From Aureispira sp964445645 (GTDB taxonomy: Bacteria; Bacteroidota; Bacteroidia; Chitinophagales; Saprospiraceae), in NCBI GenBank assembly GCA_964445645.1, contig CAYULH010000008.1:6147-70146 (forward strand): a stretch of 64,000 nucleotides of DNA, given 5' to 3'. The position numbers were made by a program, and so were the translations under genes. Below the pieces are notes generated by a model. That model made no database searches and had not been told where the DNA came from. It saw nothing but the letters and a program-made list of their open reading frames with translations. Below are positions 16,446 through 26,196 of this stretch, piece after piece (within the stretch, counting starts at the first letter, position 1; every line of letters starts with the position of its first letter).

Positions 16446-17195
16446 TTACAAGGCAGCGAGTTTTGCGGCCACGGCTTCCCAATTGATAATATTAAAAAAG
16501 GAATTGATGTATTCTCCACGTTTGTTTTGATAATGGAGGTAGTAGGCGTGTTCCCATACATCTAAGCCTAGAATTGGATTACCTGTTTTTTCGGCCAAGT
16601 TTTTCATTAGTGGGTTGTCTTGGTTGGGGGTATCGGTAACGGCTAGTTTGCCATCCTCGCCCTTGATGAGCCAAGCCCAGCCCGAGCCAAAGCGAGAAGA
16701 AGCGGCATCTTTGAAGGCCGTAGAAAAGTTATCAAAAGAACCAAAGCTTTGGTCAATGGCCGTAGCCAAATCACCTGTAGGTAGACCACCTTTGTTGGGG
16801 CCAATTACTTCCCAAAACAATTTGTGATTGTAAAAACCGCCACCATTATTACGCACGGCTGTATCTTCATCTTTATCTTGAAGGTTGGCAAAAATAGCCA
16901 TCAAATCCTCACTGGCTCTGTCCGAGCCTTCCAATGCCTTGTTGAGTTTTTTGGTATAACCTGCATGGTGCTTGCCGTGGTGAATTTCCATGGTGCGTGC
17001 ATCAATGTGCGGTTCCAAGGCATCAAAGCCGTAGCCAAGAGCAGGCAATTCGTAAATAATGGGTTCTGCTTTTGCAGGTTCTTGAGTTGGTTCTTCTTCT
17101 TCCTGCGGTGGCGTAGTATTACAGCCAACCAAAGGCCCTACCACAGCACCCATTGTAAGCAAAGCACCCGTTTTCAAAAAGTCACGTTTTTTCAT
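16446..17195 (-). CDS. Exported Fe/Mn superoxide dismutase
   Basis: A 249-residue protein. It starts with MKKRDFLKTGALLTMGAVVG and PLVGC at residue 25. KRDFLK is a near twin-arginine motif and the cysteine fits a lipobox, so this is probably a Tat-exported lipoprotein, which is uncommon for Fe/Mn SOD. A Glu/Pro-rich linker (30-45) leads into the enzyme. The metal ligands are visible: His72 in EIHHGKHH, His124 in FYNHKLFW, and Asp212 and His216 in LDVWEHAYYLHY. It converts superoxide to peroxide at the cell envelope. Fe versus Mn cannot be decided reliably by eye. It is transcribed alone. Confidence 0.92.
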   Translation of the reverse strand: MKKRDFLKTGALLTMGAVVGPLVGCNTTPPQEEEEPTQEPAKAEPIIYELPALGYGFDALEPHIDARTMEIHHGKHHAGYTKKLNKALEGSDRASEDLMAIFANLQDKDEDTAVRNNGGGFYNHKLFWEVIGPNKGGLPTGDLATAIDQSFGSFDNFSTAFKDAASSRFGSGWAWLIKGEDGKLAVTDTPNQDNPLMKNLAEKTGNPILGLDVWEHAYYLHYQNKRGEYINSFFNIINWEAVAAKLAAL

Positions 17196-17282
17196 ATTGT
17201 TTGTAATTGGTTGTTGAATGATTGTTTTATTAAGACTACTTAATACCTTTAAAGGTAAAGAAGTATATAGGAATCTAAAGTT

Positions 17283-17370
17283 TAAATGGAAATCATTTGT
17301 TTTTTTTAATTTTTTATTATTTATTTTTTTATTATTTTTTTGTTTGATTTAGTTGTTTTTGTTTTTTGGG
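17283..17370 (+). other. T-rich tract upstream of the caspase module
   Basis: More than 80 bp made mostly of T with some A and few G or C. It separates the SOD gene from the caspase-associated gene and may hold its promoter or bend the DNA. No -33/-7 pair is convincing here. Confidence 0.45.
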
Positions 17371-17456
17371 TAAATTTAAATAAATTTACTAGATAAATGG
17401 TTGATTGTTAGTTGTATATGCTTTTGGGAGTTGGAGTATTAACTAAAAAAAATAAA

Positions 17457-18881
17457 ATGGCTCGTGCAAACATAAAGGTAACAGAAATATTTACTAATAA
17501 AACAGTAGAAATAGCCCTTAGGGTTCAAAAAAATGGTACACAATCTCAACGAATTAGTGATGAGCTGGCAAATTTTGTCCAAAATAGACTACAAGAGTAT
17601 AATTTGGCGTTGTATCGCCAAATAAAATTGCAACGTTTTGAATACAATCAAAATAAGGTCTTTATTAGTTGGAAAGGTGGAGGCGCACGAACAATAAAGC
17701 GATTGATTCATGAAAAAAAATGTTCTGAAGCACTATTTCATGTTATAGGATATTACCTATTTGGACCAGAGTGGGATAGTGCCAAACAACAGTCTTTTAT
17801 AGATGTTTCTAGAGAGTCAGAAGATATAGAATACGTGATTTATTTTGATAACATTATCAAAAAGGATTGGGTCATTACCTTTGGTGTTTTGAGAGGTCTT
17901 GGTGTCAAGGTGTCAACTTCATTAAAGTTTGATGTTTATGAAAAAGAAGGAAGTAATAAATTGATCGGTCGGGCAGAAGTGAATTTAATAGGTTTTGAGA
18001 ATAGCTTGTTTGTGTATCATCCTATAGGAGTAGGAGCTAAATATAATCTCAATAAAGGTAAGAAATATCGAGCGTTGCTCCAGAGAATTAGTTCTAAACT
18101 GTTATTGCTAGGTTTTGAAGGAAGTGAAGTGGATAGAAGTTTACTGGAAGATGTGTTGAGTAATAGAGCTGTTCCTCGTATTCAATTAACAGATAAAACA
18201 GAAACCCTGCTTTTTATTAAGTGGAATCAATTTCAAGAAAAATACTTTTTGTGGCAAAGGAATAGAGCTATTTTTATTACTAGTATTCCTTGGACAAGAA
18301 TGCACTTAGATATACTTTTTAGTAAATATTTAAGTCATATTTATTATTGGAAATATTTAATTGAGCTAGACAATCCTAGTAAAAGTATACCTGTGAATGA
18401 TGTGGAAATCATTTTTTCGAGTAATCAGGTACACCAAGTAATAAACGATGATTTAATTAGCTTGACAAGTCCACTTAGTTGGGATTATAATAATGAAAAA
18501 ATACCCTATAATGTAATTGCTACAAATAGATCTAATACCACTTACTTTTGTTCTTGCTTGATAGCAACAGAAAATTATGGCGTTTTTGTTTCTACACAAA
18601 ATCTACTACTAGAGGCTAATAAGGCATTGGAGTTGATTCATTATCAACATGCAGCTTTTGAAATATCTAACCAAGAAGAATCGGTAGTAGTCAATTATAT
18701 CAAAGTAATTATTAGCGAGGAGCGTATTGATACAATAGCTACGGTTGAACAGGATGAGTTGCCTCTAAACAATGATTTAGAAATAAGTCCAACTAGAGGA
18801 GTAACCAGCAGAGAGGTGGTTGATGTAAAAGAAAACTGGATAACTAAAACTATCGCAGTGAAAATTACAAGGGAAGTTTGA
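17457..18881 (+). CDS. Unrecognised protein encoded with a caspase-family protease
   Basis: A 474-residue protein if started at MARANIKVTEIF (17457); an in-frame ATG at 17412 would add 15 residues. There is no signal peptide or membrane segment. Residues 1-100 mix helices and strands (ISDELANFVQNRLQEYN, FISWKGGGARTIKR). A beta-rich centre (about 120-210) contains FDVYEKEGSNKLIGRAEVNL. The C-terminal beta-sandwich-like region (PYNVIATNRSNTTYFCSCL, NYIKVIISEERID) resembles, by eye, the domain that follows the protease in many fused bacterial caspases. The caspase gene starts 68 bp downstream on the same strand, so the two are probably one operon. It could sense, activate or be cleaved by the caspase. 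Role unknown. Confidence 0.7.
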   Translation: MARANIKVTEIFTNKTVEIALRVQKNGTQSQRISDELANFVQNRLQEYNLALYRQIKLQRFEYNQNKVFISWKGGGARTIKRLIHEKKCSEALFHVIGYYLFGPEWDSAKQQSFIDVSRESEDIEYVIYFDNIIKKDWVITFGVLRGLGVKVSTSLKFDVYEKEGSNKLIGRAEVNLIGFENSLFVYHPIGVGAKYNLNKGKKYRALLQRISSKLLLLGFEGSEVDRSLLEDVLSNRAVPRIQLTDKTETLLFIKWNQFQEKYFLWQRNRAIFITSIPWTRMHLDILFSKYLSHIYYWKYLIELDNPSKSIPVNDVEIIFSSNQVHQVINDDLISLTSPLSWDYNNEKIPYNVIATNRSNTTYFCSCLIATENYGVFVSTQNLLLEANKALELIHYQHAAFEISNQEESVVVNYIKVIISEERIDTIATVEQDELPLNNDLEISPTRGVTSREVVDVKENWITKTIAVKITREV

Positions 18882-18949
18882 GAGGATAGATTAATACTAT
18901 TTATGATTTAGCTTTAAAAAGTGTTAATTTTGCATTATTTTTTTAATTA

Positions 18950-20893
18950 ATGTATATTGTTAAAATGGAAGAAATGCTTCTCAAGGGCGTTACCTTCAGT
19001 CAGAAGGAGGAACAAAAGTTTCTTTTTATAATTGGAGTCTCTAATTATGTGAACCATAATAATGCTAAAAATGGTTGGGGAAAACTAAATAATGCTAAAC
19101 GAGATGCTGTTGCCATTGGTACTTTATTACAAAATAATTATGGTTTTCGTGAAGAGTCTACTTATGAACTTTATAATGAACAGGTAACGCGGAAAAACAT
19201 ATTTAATACGTTTAAAAAATTGCAACAAGCAATTGCTAGTGAAGATAGTTTGGTTATTTATTATTCTGGACATGGTTATTTGTCTATGGATTATGAAGGC
19301 AACCCTATAGATGGAGCTTGGATACCCTTTGATGCTGATTTTGAAGCGGTAGACCAACATTTTACCAATACTGATCTAAAAAGAGAGTTGGATAAGATTA
19401 GGGCAAAACATGTATTGGTGCTTGCTGATGCTTGTCATTCAGGGGCATTAATTTCTGGAAAAATAAAAGGAATCAGTAGTGTATCCAATCTCAAACTTTA
19501 TGCTACTCCTTCTCGACAAGCGTTTTGTTCGGGTAGAACGAAGGACAAAGTTTCAGATGGTCCCAAAGGTGGGCATAGCCCATTTGCAGAAGCGATTATA
19601 GTAGTGCTAAAACAAGCAAAGGAATATTGTTTTTTGGAGTTTGTTACAAAAGTTAGGGCAGAGGTTAACCGTATTTATGAAAAACTAAAAATGAATATTG
19701 AACCTACTCATGGTTGGCTAGAAATTCCCAATTATAATAATGACTATCAAGGAGAGTTTGTTTTTTTTCCTCAAAAAAGGGTTTTGGGCGCAGAGTATCA
19801 ACAATGGAAATTTGCTAAGAATCAAGCTTCTTTAAGGGGCTACAGAGAATATTTAGAGCAGTATCCTAATGGACGTTATATTGAAGAAGCCCAAGGTCTT
19901 GTGCGTATACAAAAACGAAAAAGAGCTTGGTTTTTTGTCCTTGCCTTATTATTGTTGATTATTATGGGGGGGCTGGGCCAATATATTTACCGTCAGCAAC
20001 TCCTAGAGCAGTATCGCTCCAACATTAGCACTGCCCAGCAAGCACTAGCACAGTCCAATCCAAATATTGATAAGGCCATTGAGCAATTGAACGAAGCTAT
20101 TGAGACAAATATGGCCAATCAAGATAGCTTATCTACTTCCATCAACAAATTGAAAAGTTATCAATTGCTGCTTGCTAAAGGAGATAGTTGTCTCAACCAA
20201 AATCGCTTAGATGAAGAGGTGCTCCAACAAGCTATTTTTTATTATGAAAAAGCATGGATGCTTGCCCGAAATCAACAGATTAATCCTACTGTTATCAATC
20301 AAAAACTAGCATATAGCCGCTCCGAAATTAATCAATATCTCCAAACAAGTTTTATTGATGTACGGGATGGACAATCGTATCCTATTGTTAGAATGGGTGG
20401 GCAAGAATGGATGGCTAAAAATCTCAATTACAAGAGCGAAAAAGGGAGTTATTGTTATAATAATGAAATAGATAACGGTGTCAAATTTGGACGATTGTAT
20501 ACTTGGACTGCGGCTAAAAATGCTTGTCCTGCTGGCTGGAATATGCCTAATAATGAAGCATGGGTAGCATTGGCTACCATAGCAGGAGGTTATTATGATG
20601 TAATTGGTGATGAGCATATTGGTAGTCCTCAAAAAGCGTATCAGGAATTGATGAATAAAGAAGGTTTTGCAGGTGAGTTGGGCGGTTATCGAGCTGTAGA
20701 TGGTGCTTTTGAATACTTAAACCGCAGGGGGCGTTATTGGAGCTTGGATGAATTTAATGCTGAGGATGCTTACTTTTTTTCTTTGAGTAAGGATAGTGGG
20801 CGTTCTGCACAAAACACAGGCGATAAGGCCAATGCGCGATCCTGTCGTTGCGTTCGGCCTATTAACAAAAAAGAAGCCTCACCATTGCGGTAA
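18950..20893 (+). CDS. Caspase-family protease with membrane helix and FISUMP domain
   Basis: A 647-residue protein. Residues 23-275 are a peptidase C14 (caspase/metacaspase) domain: FLFIIGVSNYV, then YYSGHG with catalytic His108 and LADACHSGAL with catalytic Cys162. Residues 286-315 (WKFAKNQASLRGYREYL, YPNGRYIEEA) are a short W-A-Y-L-YP-G module common in bacterial caspases. A single helix (about 326-346, FFVLALLLLIIMGG) follows, then a coiled region, and a FISUMP domain (about 466-642) with GQEWMAKNLNY, CPAGWNMPN and RCVRPI. It is probably a type II membrane protein with the protease inside and FISUMP outside. An alternative start is the ATG at 18965. Confidence 0.88.
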   Translation: MYIVKMEEMLLKGVTFSQKEEQKFLFIIGVSNYVNHNNAKNGWGKLNNAKRDAVAIGTLLQNNYGFREESTYELYNEQVTRKNIFNTFKKLQQAIASEDSLVIYYSGHGYLSMDYEGNPIDGAWIPFDADFEAVDQHFTNTDLKRELDKIRAKHVLVLADACHSGALISGKIKGISSVSNLKLYATPSRQAFCSGRTKDKVSDGPKGGHSPFAEAIIVVLKQAKEYCFLEFVTKVRAEVNRIYEKLKMNIEPTHGWLEIPNYNNDYQGEFVFFPQKRVLGAEYQQWKFAKNQASLRGYREYLEQYPNGRYIEEAQGLVRIQKRKRAWFFVLALLLLIIMGGLGQYIYRQQLLEQYRSNISTAQQALAQSNPNIDKAIEQLNEAIETNMANQDSLSTSINKLKSYQLLLAKGDSCLNQNRLDEEVLQQAIFYYEKAWMLARNQQINPTVINQKLAYSRSEINQYLQTSFIDVRDGQSYPIVRMGGQEWMAKNLNYKSEKGSYCYNNEIDNGVKFGRLYTWTAAKNACPAGWNMPNNEAWVALATIAGGYYDVIGDEHIGSPQKAYQELMNKEGFAGELGGYRAVDGAFEYLNRRGRYWSLDEFNAEDAYFFSLSKDSGRSAQNTGDKANARSCRCVRPINKKEASPLR

Positions 20894-20948
20894 GACTTCT
20901 CGTGCTGTAGGTCTACTATTAGTGTAGTCCTTGTATTCCGATTTGTGT

Positions 20949-23900
20949 CTATTGTGTAATAACGACTTTGAGCGTTTCTAAAAACCCTTCTTCGGTATTT
21001 ATGCGTACAAAGTAAACTCCAGCTCCTCTATCTATGGTCAATTGAATTTGTTCCTTGGTATCAAAATCTTGATAGTCAATCATTTTTTGTGAAAGATCAT
21101 AAATCGAAATGTTTACCTTCTTATACGATTTACCCAAATCAATGGAGAAGCTTCCTTGGTTGGGGTTGGGGTAGCATTGTACAACTGGTTTACTTGTAAA
21201 CAGGGTAGAGGAGCCTTGATGGACTAAGGGAACACCTGTTATATCTATAAAGTTTTGCCCCGTTAAGTTACTACTAATATTGGTATGTGTTCTGGTATTA
21301 AAGGTGTAACCTGGTTTAGATGCAGTAGCTGTTCCACTCCAACCAGCAGGTACTTGTACGGTGTAGTTTCCATTGGTTGAGGTAGTTGCTGAAATAGTAC
21401 CGTTACTATTGGTAAAATTTAATGTAACACCGCTCAACACAAGATTGGTTGCTCCTCTGACTGAGCCAGATATAGTATAAGTGGTTCCAGTAGTTTGGTT
21501 TCCGACAAAGTTTTGTCCTGACAAGTTGCTGTTTACAGGGCTGTGTGTACGGAGATTGAAGGTATAGCCAGCTTTGGAAGGTGTGGCATTACCTGTCCAA
21601 CTAGCAGGTACTTGTATAGTGTAGTTGCCATTGCTGTTGGTATTGGTACTAAAGTTTGGATTACCATTGGTTCCAGTAAAGTTGACGGGTGTGTTGCCCA
21701 ACATAGTACCAGTGCTAGTTCTAACTGAACCTGCAATGGTGTAGGTAGTTCCAGTAGTTTGGTTTCCGACAAAGTTTTGTCCTGACAAGTTGCTGTTTAC
21801 AGGGCTGTGTGTACGGAGATTGAAGGTATAGCCAGCTTTGGAAGGTGTGGCATTACCTGTCCAACTAGCAGGTAGTTGTAAGGTGTAGACACCATTGCTA
21901 TTGGTGGTAGCACTGAAATTAGCATTACCATTGGTTCCAGTAAAGTTAACAGGGGTGTTGCCGAGCATCATGCTAGAGCTGGTTCTGACCGATCCTGTGA
22001 CGGTGTAGGTAGTGCCTGTAGTTTGGCTACCGACAAAGTTTTGTCCACTTAAGTTGCCATTGATAGGGCTGTGTGTACGAACATTGAAGGTATAGCCAGT
22101 TTTGGAAGGCGTTGCAGTTCCTGTCCAACCAGCAGGTAGTTGTAAGGTGTAGACACCATTGCTATTGGTGGTAGCACTGAAATTAGCATTACCATTGGTT
22201 CCAGTAAAGTTAACAGGGGTGTTGCCGAGCATAGTACCAGTGCTAGTTCTAACTGAACCTGCAATGGTGTAGGTAGTTCCAGTAGTTTGGTTTCCGACAA
22301 AGTTTTGTCCTGACAAGTTGCTGTTTACAGGGCTGTGTGTACGGAGATTGAAGGTATAGCCAGCTTTGGAAGGTGTGGCATTACCTGTCCAACTAGCAGG
22401 TACTTGTATAGTGTAGTTGCCATTGCTGTTGGTATTGGTACTAAAGTTTGGATTACCATTGGTTCCAGTAAAGTTGACGGGTGTGTTGCCCAACATAGTA
22501 CCAGTGCTAGTTCTAACTGAACCTGTAATGGTGAACCCTGGACAGTTGGCTGTTGTAAAGGCTTGTGTGCTACTCCAACTAGTAAAAGAAGAATTACATC
22601 GACTACCTATTCTAAACTCATAATTAGTACGACAATTGAGTCCTGTTAACATATCACTGTTGCTAGTAACATTATTTATGGAAGTCCAATTGGTGCTACC
22701 AGCAGTTCTGTAGTCAATAATATATCCAAGAGGAGGGTTACCAGAGGAAGGTGTATTCCAATTTATAGTAGTACTAGAAGCAGTTATATTACTGGCTGTT
22801 AAATTAGTAGCTGGGTTACATATTACAACAGTTATCACCCCTACTGAGTTAACATTATTTATTTCATTATCTTCTGTTATAATATTTTGATTATCAGCAT
22901 GAAATAGAATGTAATAGTTTCCAAAGCTTGTACTGTTAGGTATAGTTAGGATGCTAGATATATTATTACTACTATTATTAACACCTAAACTTGAGACATT
23001 TTCATTGCCTAAAAGAACATCACCACTACTATATCTTGTATCAGTAGATAAATAAAAACCTACACTACTTGCATTAGCTGTTCCAGTACCTCTATTACGG
23101 ATATTACAATTTACTGTTATTGTATGACCAGCAACTATAGTAGTTGCATTGACGCTTTCGTTTTCCACAATTAAATCAGGTAGCGATGAACTGATAGTTA
23201 TAGGTTTTGATGCTACATTATTATTTTCATCATTTTCTGTTACAACATTCTGGCGATCTGCATAGTATAGCAGAAAGTATGCACCTGGAGCTATCCCACT
23301 GGGTATGGTTATTATATCAGATACAGTACTAGTTCCACTAGAAGTTAAACTGGAAACACCTTGATCGCCCAAGTAAGTATCATTATTGCTATAATTTCTA
23401 TCACTGGATAAGTAAAAACCTAATCTGCTTGAACCTGCTGCTACAACACTAACATTGCGAACTCTACAACCTACATTGATCGTGCTGCCAGCTAATACAG
23501 TAGTTGGATTTAGGCTTGTATTATCTACAATTAAATCAGGTTGTGCTGCATTGATGGTTATAGATCTTGCTACTACGTTGTTATTTTCATTACTTTCCGA
23601 TATATTGTTATGACGGTCTGCACGATATAGTATAAAGTATGAGCCAGATGCCGTATTACCTGGTATATTAATTACATCTGATATATTATTGGTGCTATTA
23701 GAACCCAAACTTGTAACAGTTTCGTCTCCTAAGTAGATGTCATTATTACTGTAATTATTATCATTAGATAAATAATATCCCACTCTACTTGAACTTGCTG
23801 CACCTATCCCTCTGTTTCGGACTGTACAGCTTACATTTATGGTATTGCCTGCAACTATGGTACTTGGGCTTACACTTTGGTTTTCTACAATGAGATCAGG

Positions 23901-25220
23901 CAAAGGTGGCGTGACTGTTATTTGAACCGATGCAACATTATTATTTTCATTGCTTTCAGCGATACTATTTTGATAATCTGCATAATACAATATATAATAA
24001 TTTCCGGGAGTAGTACTACTGGGTATAGCTATCGGTTCTGATTCATTACTGGTATTATTAGCTGTAAGGCTTTGTACATAGTCATCTCCTAAATAAGTAT
24101 CATTCAAACTAAAAGAATTATCATTGGATAAATAATATCCCACTCTACTAGAGCTTGCTGAACCAGTACCTCTGTTGCGAACTCTACAACTTAGTGTTAG
24201 AAAATTACCTGCTGTAACACTAGTAGAATTGACACTTTGGTTTTCTACAATCAAGTCAGGAGCACTAGGCGAACCTGTTGTAAACGAATAAATTGGCGAT
24301 ACAGATGATCCCACCCCCGATTGAAAAGCTCTTACCGCCCAATAATACGTTGTATTGGGTTGAGCTCCACTCCAAGTGCGTGTACTAAAAATATTTCCAA
24401 CATAATCAAAAACAGTATTGGGGAACATGGGAGTTGCTTGATCGTCAAAACCATTAGGTGAAGTAGCTACGCAGATTCTATAATTGGTGGCACCAGATAC
24501 CAAGTTCCAAGAAAAATCTACAGGAATGTTTACATTAATAGCATTATTACTTGGTGCAATCAATGTTGGGGGAGGGAGTGTTGTACAGTTGGTTGATATC
24601 AGCGAATTGTAACCTAAAAAATCCAAAATACCATTCTTAATTGCATTTGCATGGCAGTTTTTATTAGAGGTTTGGATAATATAATTCCACTCCGTTGGAT
24701 TAGACAAAAAGCAACCTTCAGTAAGTATAGCAGGAATAGAGGCATTGACACCTAAGACCTGAAAAACATTGCTTTTTACACCTCGATTTGTGAAGCCCAT
24801 ATCAGCTACCATTTTGGTTTGAACTTTTTGAGCTAAGATTTGATCGCTGGTGGTACCATTGGTATGCCTATACGTTTCTGTGCCATTGGCCGATGAGGAA
24901 GTAAAACTATTCTCATGAACAGAAACAAAAGCATCGGGGTTTTGACTGTTGATGTAGCTAACACGCCAAGCCAGTGTAGGATAAGTATCTGTAGTGCGTG
25001 TCATCGCAGTAGAGGCTCCAAGTCCTTGAAATAGATTTCTCAAATGTAAGCCAACATCCAAAACAATATCGGCTTCATCAGGAAGGCTTGATCCATTGAT
25101 TCCCAAGGCTCCAGGATCACTGCCCCCATGTCCAGGGTCAATGCCAATTTTGACAGTTGAAATTTGTGCGTTGGAGCAAAAGCACAAACACATTAGAATA
25201 TAAAAAAATATACTTCTCAT
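20949..25220 (-). CDS. T9SS-exported N-acetylmuramoyl-L-alanine amidase with CARDB, FN3 and repeat domains
   Basis: A 1423-residue protein. A signal peptide (MRSIFFYILMCLCFCSNAQ) precedes an Amidase_3 domain (about 22-205). Its zinc ligands and catalytic Glu are visible in IDPGHGG, LPDEADIVL, VSVHENSF and ILTEGCF. Next come an Ig/FN3-like domain (about 215-315), four CARDB-type repeats that each start PDLIVENQSV or similar (about 320-800), a fibronectin type III domain (about 805-890), and five 88-residue carboxypeptidase-regulatory-like repeats beginning GSVRTSTGTML (about 895-1335). The end is a type IX secretion sorting domain (CYPNPNQGSFSID, GVYFVRINT). It likely cuts the peptide from the glycan of peptidoglycan, its own or that of other bacteria. 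The gene starts 4 bp after the TolB-like gene, so they form an operon. Confidence 0.92.
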   Translation of the reverse strand: MRSIFFYILMCLCFCSNAQISTVKIGIDPGHGGSDPGALGINGSSLPDEADIVLDVGLHLRNLFQGLGASTAMTRTTDTYPTLAWRVSYINSQNPDAFVSVHENSFTSSSANGTETYRHTNGTTSDQILAQKVQTKMVADMGFTNRGVKSNVFQVLGVNASIPAILTEGCFLSNPTEWNYIIQTSNKNCHANAIKNGILDFLGYNSLISTNCTTLPPPTLIAPSNNAINVNIPVDFSWNLVSGATNYRICVATSPNGFDDQATPMFPNTVFDYVGNIFSTRTWSGAQPNTTYYWAVRAFQSGVGSSVSPIYSFTTGSPSAPDLIVENQSVNSTSVTAGNFLTLSCRVRNRGTGSASSSRVGYYLSNDNSFSLNDTYLGDDYVQSLTANNTSNESEPIAIPSSTTPGNYYILYYADYQNSIAESNENNNVASVQITVTPPLPDLIVENQSVSPSTIVAGNTINVSCTVRNRGIGAASSSRVGYYLSNDNNYSNNDIYLGDETVTSLGSNSTNNISDVINIPGNTASGSYFILYRADRHNNISESNENNNVVARSITINAAQPDLIVDNTSLNPTTVLAGSTINVGCRVRNVSVVAAGSSRLGFYLSSDRNYSNNDTYLGDQGVSSLTSSGTSTVSDIITIPSGIAPGAYFLLYYADRQNVVTENDENNNVASKPITISSSLPDLIVENESVNATTIVAGHTITVNCNIRNRGTGTANASSVGFYLSTDTRYSSGDVLLGNENVSSLGVNNSSNNISSILTIPNSTSFGNYYILFHADNQNIITEDNEINNVNSVGVITVVICNPATNLTASNITASSTTINWNTPSSGNPPLGYIIDYRTAGSTNWTSINNVTSNSDMLTGLNCRTNYEFRIGSRCNSSFTSWSSTQAFTTANCPGFTITGSVRTSTGTMLGNTPVNFTGTNGNPNFSTNTNSNGNYTIQVPASWTGNATPSKAGYTFNLRTHSPVNSNLSGQNFVGNQTTGTTYTIAGSVRTSTGTMLGNTPVNFTGTNGNANFSATTNSNGVYTLQLPAGWTGTATPSKTGYTFNVRTHSPINGNLSGQNFVGSQTTGTTYTVTGSVRTSSSMMLGNTPVNFTGTNGNANFSATTNSNGVYTLQLPASWTGNATPSKAGYTFNLRTHSPVNSNLSGQNFVGNQTTGTTYTIAGSVRTSTGTMLGNTPVNFTGTNGNPNFSTNTNSNGNYTIQVPASWTGNATPSKAGYTFNLRTHSPVNSNLSGQNFVGNQTTGTTYTISGSVRGATNLVLSGVTLNFTNSNGTISATTSTNGNYTVQVPAGWSGTATASKPGYTFNTRTHTNISSNLTGQNFIDITGVPLVHQGSSTLFTSKPVVQCYPNPNQGSFSIDLGKSYKKVNISIYDLSQKMIDYQDFDTKEQIQLTIDRGAGVYFVRINTEEGFLETLKVVITQ
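21481..22536 (-). repeat. Four 264-bp tandem repeats inside the amidase gene
   Basis: Boundaries at 21481, 21745, 22009, 22273 and 22537 are spaced exactly 264 bp and coincide with the phrase TTTGGTTTCCGACAAAG or a near copy. The unit encodes 88 residues. At least 186 bp (21543-21728 and 22335-22520) are identical between units 792 bp apart, while the middle units differ at scattered bases. This pattern indicates recent duplication or gene conversion. A fifth, more diverged unit lies at about 21217-21480. Confidence 0.9.
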
Positions 25221-25224
25221 GATC

Positions 25225-26196
25225 TTATCCTTTTTTAAGTTGCCCAGTAAAAATTAATCCTTTTTGAATGTCAGAAAAAACAATGCTTTTTCCATCAGCA
25301 GAAATAGAGGGATACTCTTCTTGTATATCCTCAGTATCCGTCAATTGGATGATTTTTTTTGTTTTTAATTCGTAAGCATACAGCTCTGAACGGGTGATTT
25401 TTTCTCCATCATCTTCTGTTTGCTGAAAAATGAGGTATTTAGAATCGGGTGTCCAAGTGGCATTCAAGCCAGTGCTTACTGAGATTAGGGTGTTGTTTTG
25501 ATCCAATAGTTTTAAGGTTCCGTAATCATTGAAGCACAAAAAATTACCGTCAGGACTTTTTACGGGGTCTATTCCATACTGTCCAGATAGTAGTTTTTGG
25601 TCACCCTTTTTGTCATTTAATACGATCCCCTTATCCGTATAATAAATGAGGTAATGATCAAAAAAACCTCTCTCTTTCCTTGATGGACTACTGTTGATTT
25701 TGAAGTAATTTATGTCCTTGCTGTCAAATACAGGCAGTAGTAACGACTTGCCTTCTATATAAGGTTCTAGTACTGTAACTCTCGAAGTGTTTAATTCCTC
25801 TTTGAGCAAAACCTTCTTTGTTTTGGGATCTGTGATTTTGACACCCTCAATCCTTCTAAAACCACTGGTTTTAGATGATTTAGTAATGGCATATTTAGTT
25901 AATAAATAACCATTGTCCAGTATTTGGTACTTATAACCAGCCGCTAAATCTGTATTGATTGGCGACACAATTTTTGTGTCTAAATCAAATAGGTAAAGCC
26001 CTGTGAACCCTTTTTGAGTAGCTACAATTTGAGATTTATTATCATTTAGCCAACTTGGAGCAGTGAAACCACCCCCACCAAATAAAGGTTTTACCTCTTC
26101 TAGAGTTATTATGCTGTTCTCCAAAGGAGAGAAGGAGACTAAGCAGAAGCTTGTTAGTAATGCCCCCCAAATATATTTTATTCTAATTTTAAACAT
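25225..26196 (-). CDS. TolB/WD40-like beta-propeller protein, probably exported
   Basis: A 323-residue protein, taking the ATG at 26196 (MFKIRIKYIWGALLTSFCLVSF), which gives a good signal peptide; an upstream in-frame ATG at 26265 does not. Repeated strand pairs such as FTAPSWLNDNKSQIVATQ, YLFDLDT, GIDPVKSPDGNFLCF, NATWTPDSKYLIFQ and YPSISADGKSIVFSD are typical PD40/TolB-like propeller blades. Such proteins usually bind partners in the envelope. It ends 4 bp before the amidase start, so it probably assists that secreted amidase or is co-regulated with it. The exact function is unknown. Confidence 0.75.
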   Translation of the reverse strand: MFKIRIKYIWGALLTSFCLVSFSPLENSIITLEEVKPLFGGGGFTAPSWLNDNKSQIVATQKGFTGLYLFDLDTKIVSPINTDLAAGYKYQILDNGYLLTKYAITKSSKTSGFRRIEGVKITDPKTKKVLLKEELNTSRVTVLEPYIEGKSLLLPVFDSKDINYFKINSSPSRKERGFFDHYLIYYTDKGIVLNDKKGDQKLLSGQYGIDPVKSPDGNFLCFNDYGTLKLLDQNNTLISVSTGLNATWTPDSKYLIFQQTEDDGEKITRSELYAYELKTKKIIQLTDTEDIQEEYPSISADGKSIVFSDIQKGLIFTGQLKKG

